64,000 nucleotides of DNA from JBFKMV01 sp041629655 (GCA_041629655.1 JBFKMV010000001.1:1-64000), one strand, 5' to 3'. Shown: positions 49,273 to 60,870, counted from the first letter of the stretch. The notes: generated by a model from the letters alone, not told the origin. Made by a program: numbers and translations.

Positions 49273-49950
49273 ATGGTCACGGGGGCTGAACCGATGCAGA
49301 CGACCCCGGCGGACCTGAGCGATGCGATGCTGGACGCGGCCGTGGAGCTGTTGGGGCGCTCCGGCGGCAGCGGGATGGTCCGGGTGCAGGGGGTCAGCAT
49401 GCTGCCGATGCTGCGCCCCGGCCAGCGCCTGGCCGTCGAGTTCTCGCCGGCGCGGCTCGGTGCGGGCGACCTGCTGCTGTTCCGGCAGGGTGCCGAGCTG
49501 GTCGTGCACCGGCTGCTCGGCCGCGGCGGCGGCGCGCGCGGCCCGTCGTACTACCGCACGCGCGGCGACGGCGTGCCGCGGCTCGATCCCCCGGTGGATC
49601 CCGCCAACGTCGTCGGCCGCGTGACGGCCGTCGAGCAGCCGGCCGGCTGGCGCGACGTCCGCGGTCGGCCGGCGCGGCTCTACGGACGCTGCCTGGCCTG
49701 GCACGACCGGTTCTGGTCGCTGGTCCAGCACGGGGCCTCGCGGCTCGATCCGGCGCTGGAACGGATCCACTGGCGGCTGCGGCTGCGGCCGCGCGTCGCC
49801 GCGCTGGACCGCGGGCTGCTGTACGCCGCGCACCGGCTGCTGTTCGCGGCGTTCCACCGGCGGATTCCGGAACCGCCGGGCCTTGCGGCGCTCGCGGGAC
49901 CCGACGCCGGCGAGCCCCGCACGGGGACCGGTCCCGCGGCCTCGCGCTGA
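49273..49950 (+). CDS. S26/S24-type signal peptidase-like protein (SipW-like)
   Basis: The protein has about 225 residues. Box B has the nucleophile Ser in VRVQGVSMLPMLRPGQ. Further on are GDLLLFRQGAELVVHRLLGR, with His in the place of the general-base Lys, and YYRTRGDGVPRLDPPVDPANVVGRV, the TKGD-N-like box. This Ser/His pattern is that of the SipW/archaeal-type signal peptidases. I see no clear N-terminal membrane helix. The C-terminal 100 residues are Arg-rich with a possible amphipathic helix, so it may be a soluble relative. The start at 49273 is uncertain (ATG at 49294 is the alternative; neither has a good ribosome site). It lies just upstream of secA. Confidence 0.68.
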   Translation: MVTGAEPMQTTPADLSDAMLDAAVELLGRSGGSGMVRVQGVSMLPMLRPGQRLAVEFSPARLGAGDLLLFRQGAELVVHRLLGRGGGARGPSYYRTRGDGVPRLDPPVDPANVVGRVTAVEQPAGWRDVRGRPARLYGRCLAWHDRFWSLVQHGASRLDPALERIHWRLRLRPRVAALDRGLLYAAHRLLFAAFHRRIPEPPGLAALAGPDAGEPRTGTGPAASR

Positions 49951-49985
49951 TCCGTGGCGGTTTCGCGCGGGGTGCGCGAGGCTGG

Positions 49986-49991
49986 TATATT
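49986..49991 (+). promoter_or_regulatory. Extended -10 promoter for secA
   Basis: TGGTATATT forms an extended -10 (TATATT at 49986-49991). No good -35 box is seen at 17 or 18 bases. The leader to the secA ATG would be about 60 nt. Confidence 0.45.
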
Positions 49992-50057
49992 GAGCAAGAT
50001 CGCCATGCTGTCACGCGGCCCTGTCCGGCCGTGATCCCGGGTCCACGGGGAGCCTGA

Positions 50058-52856
<2,799 letters not shown>

Positions 52857-52951
52857 GCCGCTCCGGGCGTCCCCCGGAACCTTCGTCTAGAATGCCCCGC
52901 ACCCCAACCGGCGGTGCGCGCGGCCACCTCCGGCTGGGCCGGAGGGACCCG

Positions 52952-54415
52952 ATGCTCGAGAGACCCCTGACCGAGGCGCTGACCTTCGACGACGTCCTGC
53001 TGGTCCCGGCGCACTCGAAGGTGCTGCCGAGCCAGGTCCGCACGCGGACCCGCCTGACCCGCAAGATCCATCTCAACATCCCGCTGGTCTCGGCGGCGAT
53101 GGATACCGTGACCGAATCGCGCCTGGCGATCGCCATCGCCCAGGAGGGCGGGCTGGGGGTGATCCACAAGAACCTCACCGTCGAGCAGCAGGTCGGCGAG
53201 GTGGACAAGGTCAAGCGCTCGGAGTCGGGGATGATCGTCGATCCGATCACCGTCCGCCCGGACGACCGGATCTCGGCGGCGCTGGAGCTGATGAGCCGCT
53301 ACCGGATCAGCGGGCTGCCGGTCACGGACGAATCCGGAAAGCTCGTCGGCATCCTGACCAACCGCGACCTGAGGTTCTGCACCTCGACCGAGGAGCCGAT
53401 CCGCTCGTTGATGACGGCGGAGAACCTGATCACGGTGCCGACCGGGACCACGCTGCCGCAGGCCAAGGAGCTGCTGCACCGGCACCGGATCGAGAAGCTG
53501 CCGGTGGTCGACCGGGAGTACCGGCTCAAAGGCTTGATCACCGTCAAGGACATCCAGAAGCAGATCAAGTACCCCGACGCCTGCAAGGACGAGCTGGGGC
53601 GGCTCCGCGTCGGGGCCGCGGTCGGCATCGGCCGGGACACCACGGAGCGGGCGGCGGCGCTGGTCGAGGCCAAGGTGGACGTCCTGGTCGTCGACACGGC
53701 CCACGGTCACAGCGACGGCGTGCTGGACACGGTTGCCACGCTGCGCGAGCGCTATCCGGAGATCCAGCTCATCGCCGGCAACGTCGGGACGTCCGGGGGA
53801 ACGCTGGCGCTGATCGAGCGCGGCGTCGACGCGGTCAAGGTCGGCGTGGGACCGGGGAGCATCTGCACGACGCGGATCGTCAGCGGCGCCGGGATGCCCC
53901 AGCTCACCGCGATCTCCGAAGCCTGGGCCGCGGCCCAGGACGCCGACGTGCCGCTGGTGGCGGACGGCGGGATCAAGTTCTCCGGAGACGTGGTCAAGGC
54001 GCTGGCGGCGGGGGCCTCGTCGGTGATGATCGGCAGCCTGTTCGCGGGGACCGAGGAGGCGCCGGGAGAGACGGTGCTGTACCAGGGGCGCACGTTCAAG
54101 GAGTACCGCGGGATGGGCTCGATCGGGGCGATGAAGGCCGGCTCCCGCGACCGCTACTTCCAGGACGAGTTCGACGAGCGGAAGCTGGTCCCGGAGGGCA
54201 TCGAGGGGCGCGTGCCGTACAAGGGCCCGTTGTCCGGTCTGGTCGAGCAGCTCGTCGGCGGATTGCGCTCCGGGATGGGCTACGCCGGCTGCGCCGACCT
54301 GGAATCGCTACGCCGCGATTCGCGGTTCGTACGGATCAGCCCGGCGGGGCTGCGCGAGTCGCACGTGCACGACGTGATCATCACCAAGGAAGCGCCGAAC
54401 TACCAGCTGGACTGA
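52952..54415 (+). CDS. guaB: Inosine-5'-monophosphate dehydrogenase
   Basis: This 487-residue enzyme of GMP synthesis has LTFDDVLLVPAHS at the start and LVSAAMDTVTE. Two CBS domains are inserted at about 95-205. The catalytic loop is GVGPGSICTTRIVSGAGMPQ with the Cys nucleophile, and the flap region is EYRGMGSIGAMKAGSRDRYF. It oxidises IMP to XMP with NAD. The start at 52952 follows GGAGGGACCCG; the much longer open frame upstream is antisense-type noise over secA. A TAGAAT -10 sequence lies at 52888-52893. Confidence 0.96.
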   Translation: MLERPLTEALTFDDVLLVPAHSKVLPSQVRTRTRLTRKIHLNIPLVSAAMDTVTESRLAIAIAQEGGLGVIHKNLTVEQQVGEVDKVKRSESGMIVDPITVRPDDRISAALELMSRYRISGLPVTDESGKLVGILTNRDLRFCTSTEEPIRSLMTAENLITVPTGTTLPQAKELLHRHRIEKLPVVDREYRLKGLITVKDIQKQIKYPDACKDELGRLRVGAAVGIGRDTTERAAALVEAKVDVLVVDTAHGHSDGVLDTVATLRERYPEIQLIAGNVGTSGGTLALIERGVDAVKVGVGPGSICTTRIVSGAGMPQLTAISEAWAAAQDADVPLVADGGIKFSGDVVKALAAGASSVMIGSLFAGTEEAPGETVLYQGRTFKEYRGMGSIGAMKAGSRDRYFQDEFDERKLVPEGIEGRVPYKGPLSGLVEQLVGGLRSGMGYAGCADLESLRRDSRFVRISPAGLRESHVHDVIITKEAPNYQLD

Positions 54416-54422
54416 ACGCCGC

Positions 54423-54950
54423 TCAGGCGTCGCCGCCGCGGACCGGGGGATCCACGGGGGCCGGCAGCAGCTCGATCCGGCGCGAGCCCTCGCCGGCGTC
54501 GTAGAAGCGGACCGTGATCGCGTCGCGCTTGTGGTACGGGGGCAGCTTCTCGCCCCACTCGACGACCACCACGGCGCCGCTGGCGAGGATCTCCTCCAGG
54601 CCCAGCGAGGCGAAGTCCTCGGGGTCGTCCAGGCGGTAGAGATCGATGTGGAACAGCTCGAGCCGCCCGCCGAGGTACTCCTGGACCAGCGTGAACGAGG
54701 GCGAGTTGACGTCCTCGGGCGCCACGCCGAGACCGGCGGCGAGGCCGCGCGTGAATGCCGTCTTGCCCATGCCGAGGTCGCCGTCGAGCAGGATCAGCTC
54801 GCCGCCCCGGAGCCGTTGGGCCAGGCTGCGGCCCATCTCGACCGTTTCCTCCTCGCTCAGCGAGTAGACCGTGTTGCGGGCCTGCGGCTCGTTGGCCGCG
54901 GCGCGCGCGCGCGCGCGGTCGGACGAGCTGGTGCGGCGCGTGTCTTCCAT
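54423..54950 (-). CDS. tsaE: tRNA threonylcarbamoyladenosine biosynthesis ATPase TsaE
   Basis: The protein has 175 residues. After a polar N-terminal extension of about 28 residues (Arg/Ala-rich), the TsaE core starts: YSLSEEETVEMGRSLAQRL, Walker A GDLGMGKTAFTRGLAAGLG, SPSFTLVQEYLGG, FHIDLYRLDD and VVVEWGEKLP. TsaE supports the TsaB-TsaD complex in making t6A. It starts 5 bases after the NnrE/NnrD stop, and the pair nnrE/D-tsaE is a common neighbourhood. Confidence 0.93.
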   Translation of the reverse strand: MEDTRRTSSSDRARARAAANEPQARNTVYSLSEEETVEMGRSLAQRLRGGELILLDGDLGMGKTAFTRGLAAGLGVAPEDVNSPSFTLVQEYLGGRLELFHIDLYRLDDPEDFASLGLEEILASGAVVVVEWGEKLPPYHKRDAITVRFYDAGEGSRRIELLPAPVDPPVRGGDA

Positions 54951-54955
54951 CCGGT

Positions 54956-56524
54956 TCACTCCGGCCCGACGAGCGAGGCCAGGACCAAAGGTAGTGTCTC
55001 GAGCAGGTCGGACGCAATCAGCCCCTCCTGGCCGCGTTCGGCGGCCGCTCGGTCGCCCGCCGCGCCGTGGGCGTAGACGGCGAGCCGGGCCGCGTCCCAG
55101 GGTTTCAGGCCGCGCGCCAGCAGGCTGCCGACGATCCCGGTCAGCACGTCGCCGGTGCCGCCCGTGGCCATGCCGGGGTTCCCGCTCGAGTTCACCGCGA
55201 CGCGGCCCGAGGGCGCCGCCACCACCGTGCGGTGCCCCTTGAGCACGACGACGGCCCGCGTCGCCCGGGCGAGCTTGCGCGCGGCGGCGATGCGATCGCG
55301 CTGGACGGCGCGGGTACCGCGATCGAGCAGCCGGGCGGCCTCGCCGGGGTGCGGGGTCAGCACCAGCGGGCGGCGGGTCGCGGCCAGTCGCTCGATCGCC
55401 CGGGCACCGCCGGCGGCGAACGCGTTGAGCCCGTCGGCGTCCACCACCGCCGCGACGGTGCCGCGCCGGACGATCGCCATCACCGCCTGGCGCGTCTCCG
55501 CCGCGGTGCCGAGGCCGGGCCCGATCGCCAGAGCGTCGCGCGAGTCGATCAGCCGCAACGCCGGGGCGATCGATTTGCGGCCGAGCGCCCCCGCCGTCGT
55601 CTCGGGCAGCGCCTCGACCATCATCTCGGCCTGCTGCGCGGCGACGATCGCCTGCGCGCCGGCCGGTGTCGCCACCGTGACCAGGCCGATCCCGGACCGT
55701 AACGCCCCGCGCGCCAGCAGCACGGCGGCGCCGCTCTTGCCCCTCGAGCCGGCGACCGCCAGCAGGTGCCCGTAGCTGCCCTTGTGCGTGTCGGCGCCGC
55801 GGGGCCGCAACAGGCCGGCCAGATCGCCGGGCTCCGTCCATTCCACGCGCGGCCGCTCGGCGCGCACGGCCTCGTCCGGGATGTCGATCGGCACCACCGT
55901 GACGATTCCGGCGCGATCCACCGCCGGGCCGGAGACCAGCGCCAGCTTCGGGCGGCACAGGGTGTACGTCCGCTCGGCACGCAGCACCCCACCCTCGACC
56001 TTGCCGCTGTCGGCGTCGAGCCCGGAGGGCAGATCGACCGCGACCACCGTGGCGTCGCGTCCGGCGAGGTGCTCGATCACGGTGCGCGCCAGGCCGCGCG
56101 CCCCTCCCCGCACGCCGGTGCCCAGGATCGCGTCCACGATCACGGGATTGCCGGACCACCGCGCACGGGCCTCGCCCCAGGCCGACGCGTCGGGCACCTC
56201 CTGCACCGCGACGCCGGCCTGGCGGGCCGCATCCAGGTTGACCGCGGCATCTCCGGAGAGCTGCCCGGCCCGGGCCAGCAGCAACACCGCCGGTCGCAGC
56301 CCGCGCTCGTGCAGGTGGCGGGCCGCGACCAGGCCGTCGCCGCCGTTGTTGCCCTTGCCGCACAGCACCACGACCCCGCGGCGTTCGAGGTCCGGATAGT
56401 GCTCGAGCAACCGCTCGGCGACGCCGCGTCCGGCCGCCTCCATCAGGCCGAGGCTCGGGATGCCGAGCGTCTCGATGGCGCGGCGATCCACGTTGCGCAT
56501 CTGTTCGGCGGTCAGCACTTCCAT
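54956..56524 (-). CDS. nnr: Bifunctional NAD(P)H-hydrate epimerase / ADP-dependent NAD(P)H-hydrate dehydratase
   Basis: This 522-residue repair enzyme has two fused domains. The N-terminal YjeF/NnrE epimerase (1-215) has LCGKGNNGGDGLVAARHL and VDLPSGLDADSG. The C-terminal NnrD kinase-like dehydratase (225-515) has THKGSYGHLLAVAGSRGKSGAA, LTPHPGEAARLL, VVLKGHRTVVAAP and NPGMATGGTGDVLTGIVG. Together they restore hydrated NADH and NADPH. It diverges from aroC and shares a palindromic control region with it. Confidence 0.95.
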   Translation of the reverse strand: MEVLTAEQMRNVDRRAIETLGIPSLGLMEAAGRGVAERLLEHYPDLERRGVVVLCGKGNNGGDGLVAARHLHERGLRPAVLLLARAGQLSGDAAVNLDAARQAGVAVQEVPDASAWGEARARWSGNPVIVDAILGTGVRGGARGLARTVIEHLAGRDATVVAVDLPSGLDADSGKVEGGVLRAERTYTLCRPKLALVSGPAVDRAGIVTVVPIDIPDEAVRAERPRVEWTEPGDLAGLLRPRGADTHKGSYGHLLAVAGSRGKSGAAVLLARGALRSGIGLVTVATPAGAQAIVAAQQAEMMVEALPETTAGALGRKSIAPALRLIDSRDALAIGPGLGTAAETRQAVMAIVRRGTVAAVVDADGLNAFAAGGARAIERLAATRRPLVLTPHPGEAARLLDRGTRAVQRDRIAAARKLARATRAVVVLKGHRTVVAAPSGRVAVNSSGNPGMATGGTGDVLTGIVGSLLARGLKPWDAARLAVYAHGAAGDRAAAERGQEGLIASDLLETLPLVLASLVGPE

Positions 56525-56559
56525 CGGAAAGCTCCGCGTCGCTTGCGGCCGGAGTGCGG

Positions 56560-56586
56560 ATTATGACATCGAATCGGTGTCATAAT
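56560..56586. promoter_or_regulatory. Palindrome ATTATGACA-N9-TGTCATAAT between nnr and aroC
   Basis: A perfect 9-bp inverted repeat with a 9-base spacer stands in AT-rich contrast to its surroundings, 36 bases from each start codon. It is a typical operator for a dimeric regulator and could control both divergent genes. The ATTAT/ATAAT ends can also serve as -10 elements. I cannot name the regulator. Confidence 0.6.
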
Positions 56587-56621
56587 CGTGAGGCAACCGG
56601 TCCCCGAACGAGGAGCTCGAG

Positions 56622-57800
56622 ATGCCGCTACGGTTCTTGACTGCGGGCGAGTCGCACGGCCCGGCGCTGACCGTGATCGTCGAGGGGCTGCCCGCCGGCA
56701 TTCCCGTGGACCGGGAGCGCGTCGACCGCGAGCTGCGCCGACGGATGGGCGGCCACGGGCGGGGCGGGCGGATGAAGATCGAGCGGGACGCGGTGGAGAT
56801 CCTGGGCGGGCTGCGCTTCGGCCGCACGCTGGGCTCGCCGGTCTCGCTGGTCATCCGGAACCGGGACTTCACCAACTGGACCGAGGCGATGGACCCCGAA
56901 CGGGCGCCGGACGACCCGGACCGCGCGCGCGTGGTCACGCGACCGCGCCCCGGGCACGCCGACCTGGCCGGGGCGCTCAAGTACGGGACCCACGATGCAC
57001 GGGACATCCTCGAGCGATCGAGCGCGCGGGAAACCGCGGCGCGCACCGCCGCCGGCGCCCTGGCGCGCTGCCTGCTCGAGGCCTGCGGGATCGAGGTCAC
57101 CAGCCGGACCCTGGCGGTGGGCGGCGTCAGCGCCCCGGAGGAGCCGGGCCAGGGCGAGTTCGACGCGTTGCTCGCGCTGCCCGACGACGCACCGATGCGC
57201 TGCACGGACCCCGAGCTGACCCGGGCGATGATCGAGGAGGTCGACCGGGCGCGCCAGGCGCGGGACAGCGTCGGGGGCGTGTTCGAGGTGCTGGCGCGCG
57301 GCGTGCCGCCGGGGCTCGGCAGCCACGTGCACTGGGATCGCCGGCTGGACGGCCGCCTGGGCGGCGCGCTGATGTCGATCCAGGCCGTCAAGGCGGTCAG
57401 CGTGGGGGAGGGCATCGAGGCCGTCGAGCGGTTCGGAAGCGTGCACCACGACCCGATCCACTACGACGCGCAGACCCGCCGCTTCACCCGTCCCAGCAAC
57501 CGCGCCGGGGGTGTCGAGGGCGGGATGTCCAACGGCGAGCCGGTCCGCGTCCGCGGCTTCCTCAAGCCGCTGGCCACGCTGCCGAAGCCGCTGCCTTCCA
57601 CGGACCTGGTGGACAAGGCGCCGTTCGAGGCCACGCGCGAGCGGACGGACACCATTCCGATCGTGGCGGCGGGCGTCGTCGGCGAGGCGATGGTCGCGCT
57701 GGTGCTCGCGGACGAGTTGTTGATCAAGTTCGGGGGCGACCGGCTGGAGGAGACGCTGCGCAACCTGCGCGGCTACCTGGAGGCCCTGCGCGGGTTCTGA
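56622..57800 (+). CDS. aroC: Chorismate synthase
   Basis: This 392-residue enzyme is the last step of the shikimate pathway. It shows TAGESHGPALTVIVEGLPAG, RRMGGHGRGGRMKIERD, GSPVSLVIRNRDFTNW, RPGHADLAGALKYGTHDARDILERSSARETAAR and GGVEGGMSNGEPV, all standard for the FMN-dependent family. The start follows GAGGAGCTCGAG. The 3' end is followed by the terminator of a minus-strand RNA. Confidence 0.96.
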   Translation: MPLRFLTAGESHGPALTVIVEGLPAGIPVDRERVDRELRRRMGGHGRGGRMKIERDAVEILGGLRFGRTLGSPVSLVIRNRDFTNWTEAMDPERAPDDPDRARVVTRPRPGHADLAGALKYGTHDARDILERSSARETAARTAAGALARCLLEACGIEVTSRTLAVGGVSAPEEPGQGEFDALLALPDDAPMRCTDPELTRAMIEEVDRARQARDSVGGVFEVLARGVPPGLGSHVHWDRRLDGRLGGALMSIQAVKAVSVGEGIEAVERFGSVHHDPIHYDAQTRRFTRPSNRAGGVEGGMSNGEPVRVRGFLKPLATLPKPLPSTDLVDKAPFEATRERTDTIPIVAAGVVGEAMVALVLADELLIKFGGDRLEETLRNLRGYLEALRGF

Positions 57801-57829
57801 GACGGGGCGGGGCGCGCCGTCGTCGGTGC

Positions 57830-57863
57830 AAAAAAAACCGGGGCGGTGGCAAGCCACCGCCCC
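57830..57863 (-). terminator. Rho-independent terminator, minus strand
   Basis: A perfect 11-bp stem (GGGGCGGTGGC / GCCACCGCCCC, loop of two) is followed on the minus strand by GG and eight T. No minus-strand protein gene ends here, so it must serve a non-coding transcript. Confidence 0.85.
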
Positions 57864-58001
57864 CTCCGGCCTCCGGTTACTCTCGCGAGCGAGAGGTGGG
57901 CAACCGGCCGCCGATGGAGCCGCCCGATCGCCCGAATTGTTTCCCCCCCGGTCATCGGGCGTTCGTGCGGTTCCCGAAAACATGGAACCCCTGTCGGGGT
58001 G
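57830..58001 (-). ncRNA. Candidate structured non-coding RNA of about 170 nt
   Basis: A good promoter (TTTACA-N17-TAGATT) predicts a start near 58001, and the T-run terminator ends the unit at 57830. The RNA can form GGTTCC/GGAACC, CGCCCGAT/ATCGGGCG, a CCGGTT/AACCGG stem enclosing CTCTCG-CTCG-CGAGAG, and the terminator stem. Length is that of 6S RNA. The stems I can draw are local, and I cannot show the long closing helix and central bubble of 6S. It lacks RNase P, SRP and tmRNA signatures. Confidence 0.5.
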
Positions 58002-58007
58002 ACCCGG

Positions 58008-58036
58008 AATCTACGACGGGCGCGAAGAGGTGTAAA
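58008..58036 (-). promoter_or_regulatory. Sigma-70-type promoter of the minus-strand RNA
   Basis: The minus strand reads TTTACA (58036-58031), a 17-base spacer and TAGATT (58013-58008). It is among the best sigma-70-like matches in the window and points away from any protein gene. Confidence 0.6.
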
Positions 58037-58466
58037 GCTTGGAGACAGGACGAAAAAAGACTTTTCGAGGACCGATCGTGTCAGGCCTCGGGCCCTGGTC
58101 GCTCTCCCCGGTGAAAAACCACCCAAGCACGGGTCAAGACTCCAGCGGTGGGCTGATTGAGAACCCCGACCACCGAGGTGGCCCGGGTGTAAGGAGGGAG
58201 GAACCGATCCTCGCGGACCGGTTCGGAAGCATCGAGGTCGGGTCGCAATCCGCCGGGGAGAGCGAGCAGGGCCCGAAACGATGGCTGGCCTGGATTCAAA
58301 TTCCCCCTCATCTCGAACGAGCCCGGACATACCGGGCGCTGTTGTCCGTGCCTGGCCGAGACACCCTACCCCCGGTCCAGAAGGATTGTCAAGGGCAAAG
58401 TACAATATGTCGGCGCCGCTATGTCGGCGGCCCCAGGATGTAGTGGTGCCGTCCCGGAAGGTCGAT

Positions 58467-59798
58467 ATGGGCTCCGCGACGCTGGAAATCACCGCGCTGG
58501 CCGCCGGGGGACGGGGGGTGGCCCGGCGCGAGGGCCGCGTCTGGCTGGTCGAGGGCGGTCTCCCGGGAGACCGCCTGGTCGCCGAGCCGGTCCGGCAGCG
58601 CCCGCGGCTGGTCGAGGCCCGCGCGACGCGGGTGCTCCGGCCGGGCCCCGAGCGGCGAGACCCGCCGTGCCCGGTCCAGGAGCGCTGCGGGGGATGCCCG
58701 TGGATGCCGCTCGCGGAGCCCGCGCAGCGGACCTGGAAGCGGCGCCTGGTCGAGGACGCCCTGGCGCGCATCGGCGGCCTGAAGGGAGTGCCCGTGGAGC
58801 AGCCCGTGCCGTCCCCGCACCCTTTCGCGTACCGCAACAAGGTCGAATTCTCGCTCGGTCGCGACGAGTCCGGCCGCCGGGTGCTCGGGCTGCACGGCCG
58901 GCCGTCGGGGATCGTGGACGTGCCGTCCTGCGCGGTCCAGCACGCTTCGGCCGACGCGGTGCTGGCGAGCTGCCGCGAATTGCTGTCGGGCCCGGACGCG
59001 CCGCGCGACCCCTGGCTCGACGACCCCCGCGTCGAGCCCCGGATCGTGATCCGCAGGTCCGAGACCACGGGAGAGCTGCTGGTGGCGTTCCGGGGTGGCC
59101 TCGAGCCGTTCCCCGCCGCGCGAGCGATCGCGCGCACCCTGACGGCGCGTCACCCGGAGCTGGTCGGCGTGGTGCGGCTGGTGGCTTCCGCCGGCCGCCG
59201 GGGCGGGACGCGCACGCGGCGCCTGGCGGGACGCGGGTGGCTCGCCGAGACGCTCGGTGGCACCGCGTTCCGATTGCCGGCGGCGACGTTCTTCCAGATC
59301 AACACCCGGGCCGCCGAGCGACTGGTGGAGCTGGTCCGCGAACTGGCGGGGCCCGTGACCGGCCGGCGCGTGCTCGACCTGTACGCGGGCGTCGGGGTGT
59401 TCGGCCTGGCGCTGGCCCGCACCGGCGCCCGGGTGCGACTCTGCGAGGCCGACGCCGACGCGCTGCGCTGCGCCGCGCGCGCCGCCACGGACGCCGGGCT
59501 CGAGGTCGAGCTGCTGCGGGCGGACGTGGGGGAGTTCCTCCGCCGCGACGAGGGCGGAAAAGCCCCGGAGCTGCTGCTCGCCAACCCTCCGCGCACCGGG
59601 TTCGGGCGCGGCGTGGGCACCGCGGTGGCGCGCCTCGCCGCGCGCCGGATCGTGATCGTGTCGTGTGACCCGGCGACGCTGGCGCGAGACCTGGGACGAC
59701 TGGTCGGACGCGGCTACGCGGTGCGGCGGGTGGTCCCGGTCGACCTGTTTCCACAGACGCCGCACGTCGAGACCGTGGTGCGGCTCGACCGCGCCTGA
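58467..59798 (+). CDS. RlmD/TrmA-family 23S rRNA or tRNA (uracil-C5)-methyltransferase
   Basis: This 443-residue SAM enzyme has an N-terminal TRAM-like domain (LEITALAAGGRGVARREGRVWLVEGGLPGD). An iron-sulfur Cys set follows, CPVQERCGGCPW, with a further Cys in the CAVQH region. The Rossmann domain has VLDLYAGVGVFGLALA, LLANPPRTGF and the catalytic VSCDPATLARDL. Such enzymes methylate U in 23S rRNA (RlmC/RlmD) or tRNA; the target is not decidable. The start at 58467 follows GGAAGGTCGAT. A run of in-frame codons upstream to 58281 has no such site. Confidence 0.9.
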   Translation: MGSATLEITALAAGGRGVARREGRVWLVEGGLPGDRLVAEPVRQRPRLVEARATRVLRPGPERRDPPCPVQERCGGCPWMPLAEPAQRTWKRRLVEDALARIGGLKGVPVEQPVPSPHPFAYRNKVEFSLGRDESGRRVLGLHGRPSGIVDVPSCAVQHASADAVLASCRELLSGPDAPRDPWLDDPRVEPRIVIRRSETTGELLVAFRGGLEPFPAARAIARTLTARHPELVGVVRLVASAGRRGGTRTRRLAGRGWLAETLGGTAFRLPAATFFQINTRAAERLVELVRELAGPVTGRRVLDLYAGVGVFGLALARTGARVRLCEADADALRCAARAATDAGLEVELLRADVGEFLRRDEGGKAPELLLANPPRTGFGRGVGTAVARLAARRIVIVSCDPATLARDLGRLVGRGYAVRRVVPVDLFPQTPHVETVVRLDRA

Positions 59799-59805
59799 GG
59801 AGCCC

Positions 59806-60870
59806 TCAGGGCAGCGGCCCGCCGGCCACCGCCGCGAGCAGGCTCTCCGTGGCGAGGGTGCGGTTGATGTTGAACCGCAGGTCGCTTCGGATCCGCTCGA
59901 TCGAGCGGACGACGGCGGCGGCCCGCGCGGCGCCGAGCGCGCGGCCGATGCCGTCGAGCCGCTCCGCCAGCTCGGGATCGATCGCCGAGTCGCCGGGCAA
60001 CCCGCAGGCGACCCGCGCGGCGTCGCGCAACGCCTCCTCGACCAGGTCGAGCCCTTCCAGGAAGTCTGCCTCGGTCTTGCCGCTGACGGGAGCCACCAGA
60101 TCGGACAGCCGCGCCAGGGCCAGCGGGGAGCGCGCCAGCCGCTCCAGCCCCTGGACGATCTCCGCGCGGCGCTCGCGCAACGCCTCGACGTCCAGGCTCA
60201 GCGCGCGGCCCGGCCGTCCGCCGGACAGGCTGGCCCGGGCCACCGCCTCGCCGCGCGACATCCCGCGTGCCTCGAGCTCGCGCGCCAGCTCCACCGCGGG
60301 CAGCGGCCCGAGCCGCACCGCGTAGCAGCGCGAGCGCACGGTGGGCAGCAGCAGGTGCGGCCGGGCCGCCAGCAGCATCAGGAACGTCCGGCCCGGGGGC
60401 TCCTCCAGCGTCTTGAGCAGCGCGTTCTGCGCCGCCAGGTTCATCCGGTCGGCGGGGTCGACCAGGAACACGCGGCACGAGGCCTGCCGCGGCGTGAAGC
60501 CCGCATGCTCGATCAGCGCGCGGATCTGCACCACCCGGATCTGCGTGCTGAGCTCCTTGTTGCTCAGCGCCTCGAGCTCCTGCTCCTCCGACAGGTCGCC
60601 CATCGGGACCGGCGGCTTGTCGATCTTGCGCGAGACCCGGCGCACCACCAGCAGGTCCGGGTGCGCGTGGTTCTCGACGAGTTTCCGCGCCACGGCCGGG
60701 TCGTCCGCGTCCCGGCACAACAGCTCGGTGGCCAGCGCGCGGGCCAGCGTGCGCTTGCCCACCCCGTGCGGTCCCTGGAACAGCAGCGCGTGGTGCAGCC
60801 GGCCCCGCTCCAGCGAGCGCCCGAGCTGCTCCACCGCGCGACGGTGGCCGATGAGGCCCTCGAAGCTCAC
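59806..60870 (-). CDS. holB: DNA polymerase III delta-prime subunit
   Basis: This 354-residue clamp-loader subunit is AAA+ with ALLFQGPHGVGKRTLARALA near 29-48 and RVFLVDPADRMNLAAQNALLKTLEEPPGRTFLMLL, plus the SRC motif (VRSRCY). No zinc-binding Cys quartet is evident. It starts with GTG overlapping the tmk stop by four bases, the usual tmk-holB pairing, and is the last gene of the run. It converges on the RNA methyltransferase gene. Confidence 0.92.
   Translation of the reverse strand: MSFEGLIGHRRAVEQLGRSLERGRLHHALLFQGPHGVGKRTLARALATELLCRDADDPAVARKLVENHAHPDLLVVRRVSRKIDKPPVPMGDLSEEQELEALSNKELSTQIRVVQIRALIEHAGFTPRQASCRVFLVDPADRMNLAAQNALLKTLEEPPGRTFLMLLAARPHLLLPTVRSRCYAVRLGPLPAVELARELEARGMSRGEAVARASLSGGRPGRALSLDVEALRERRAEIVQGLERLARSPLALARLSDLVAPVSGKTEADFLEGLDLVEEALRDAARVACGLPGDSAIDPELAERLDGIGRALGAARAAAVVRSIERIRSDLRFNINRTLATESLLAAVAGGPLP

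Larger units (their letters stand above)
57801..58466. other. Long intergenic region carrying a minus-strand RNA unit
   Basis: These 666 bases hold no convincing protein gene; frames crossing them lack ribosome sites and codon pattern. GC is lower than in genes. The minus strand carries two promoter-like sites: TTGACA-N18-TAGGGT at 58392-58363, and TTTACA-N17-TAGATT at 58036-58008. It also carries a terminator at 57863-57830 and several hairpins, among them CGCCCGAT/ATCGGGCG and CTCTCG/CGAGAG. The segment 58037-58360 between the two promoters has further short repeats of unknown meaning. Confidence 0.5.

Noticed and set aside
57830..58001. Assignment of the minus-strand RNA as RNase P RNA, tmRNA or SRP RNA
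   Set aside because: None of the conserved cores (GAGGAAAGUCC for RNase P, the GGATTCGAC start of tmRNA, GGAAGGAAGCAGCC of SRP) is present on either strand.
58293..58312. T-loop-like GGATTCAAATTCC suggesting a tRNA
   Set aside because: The arm has only three pairs, and no acceptor or anticodon arms can be drawn around it.
58039..58443. 134-codon plus-strand frame in the aroC-RlmD gap
   Set aside because: It has a TTG start, no ribosome site and no domain, and it overlaps the promoter region of the minus-strand RNA.
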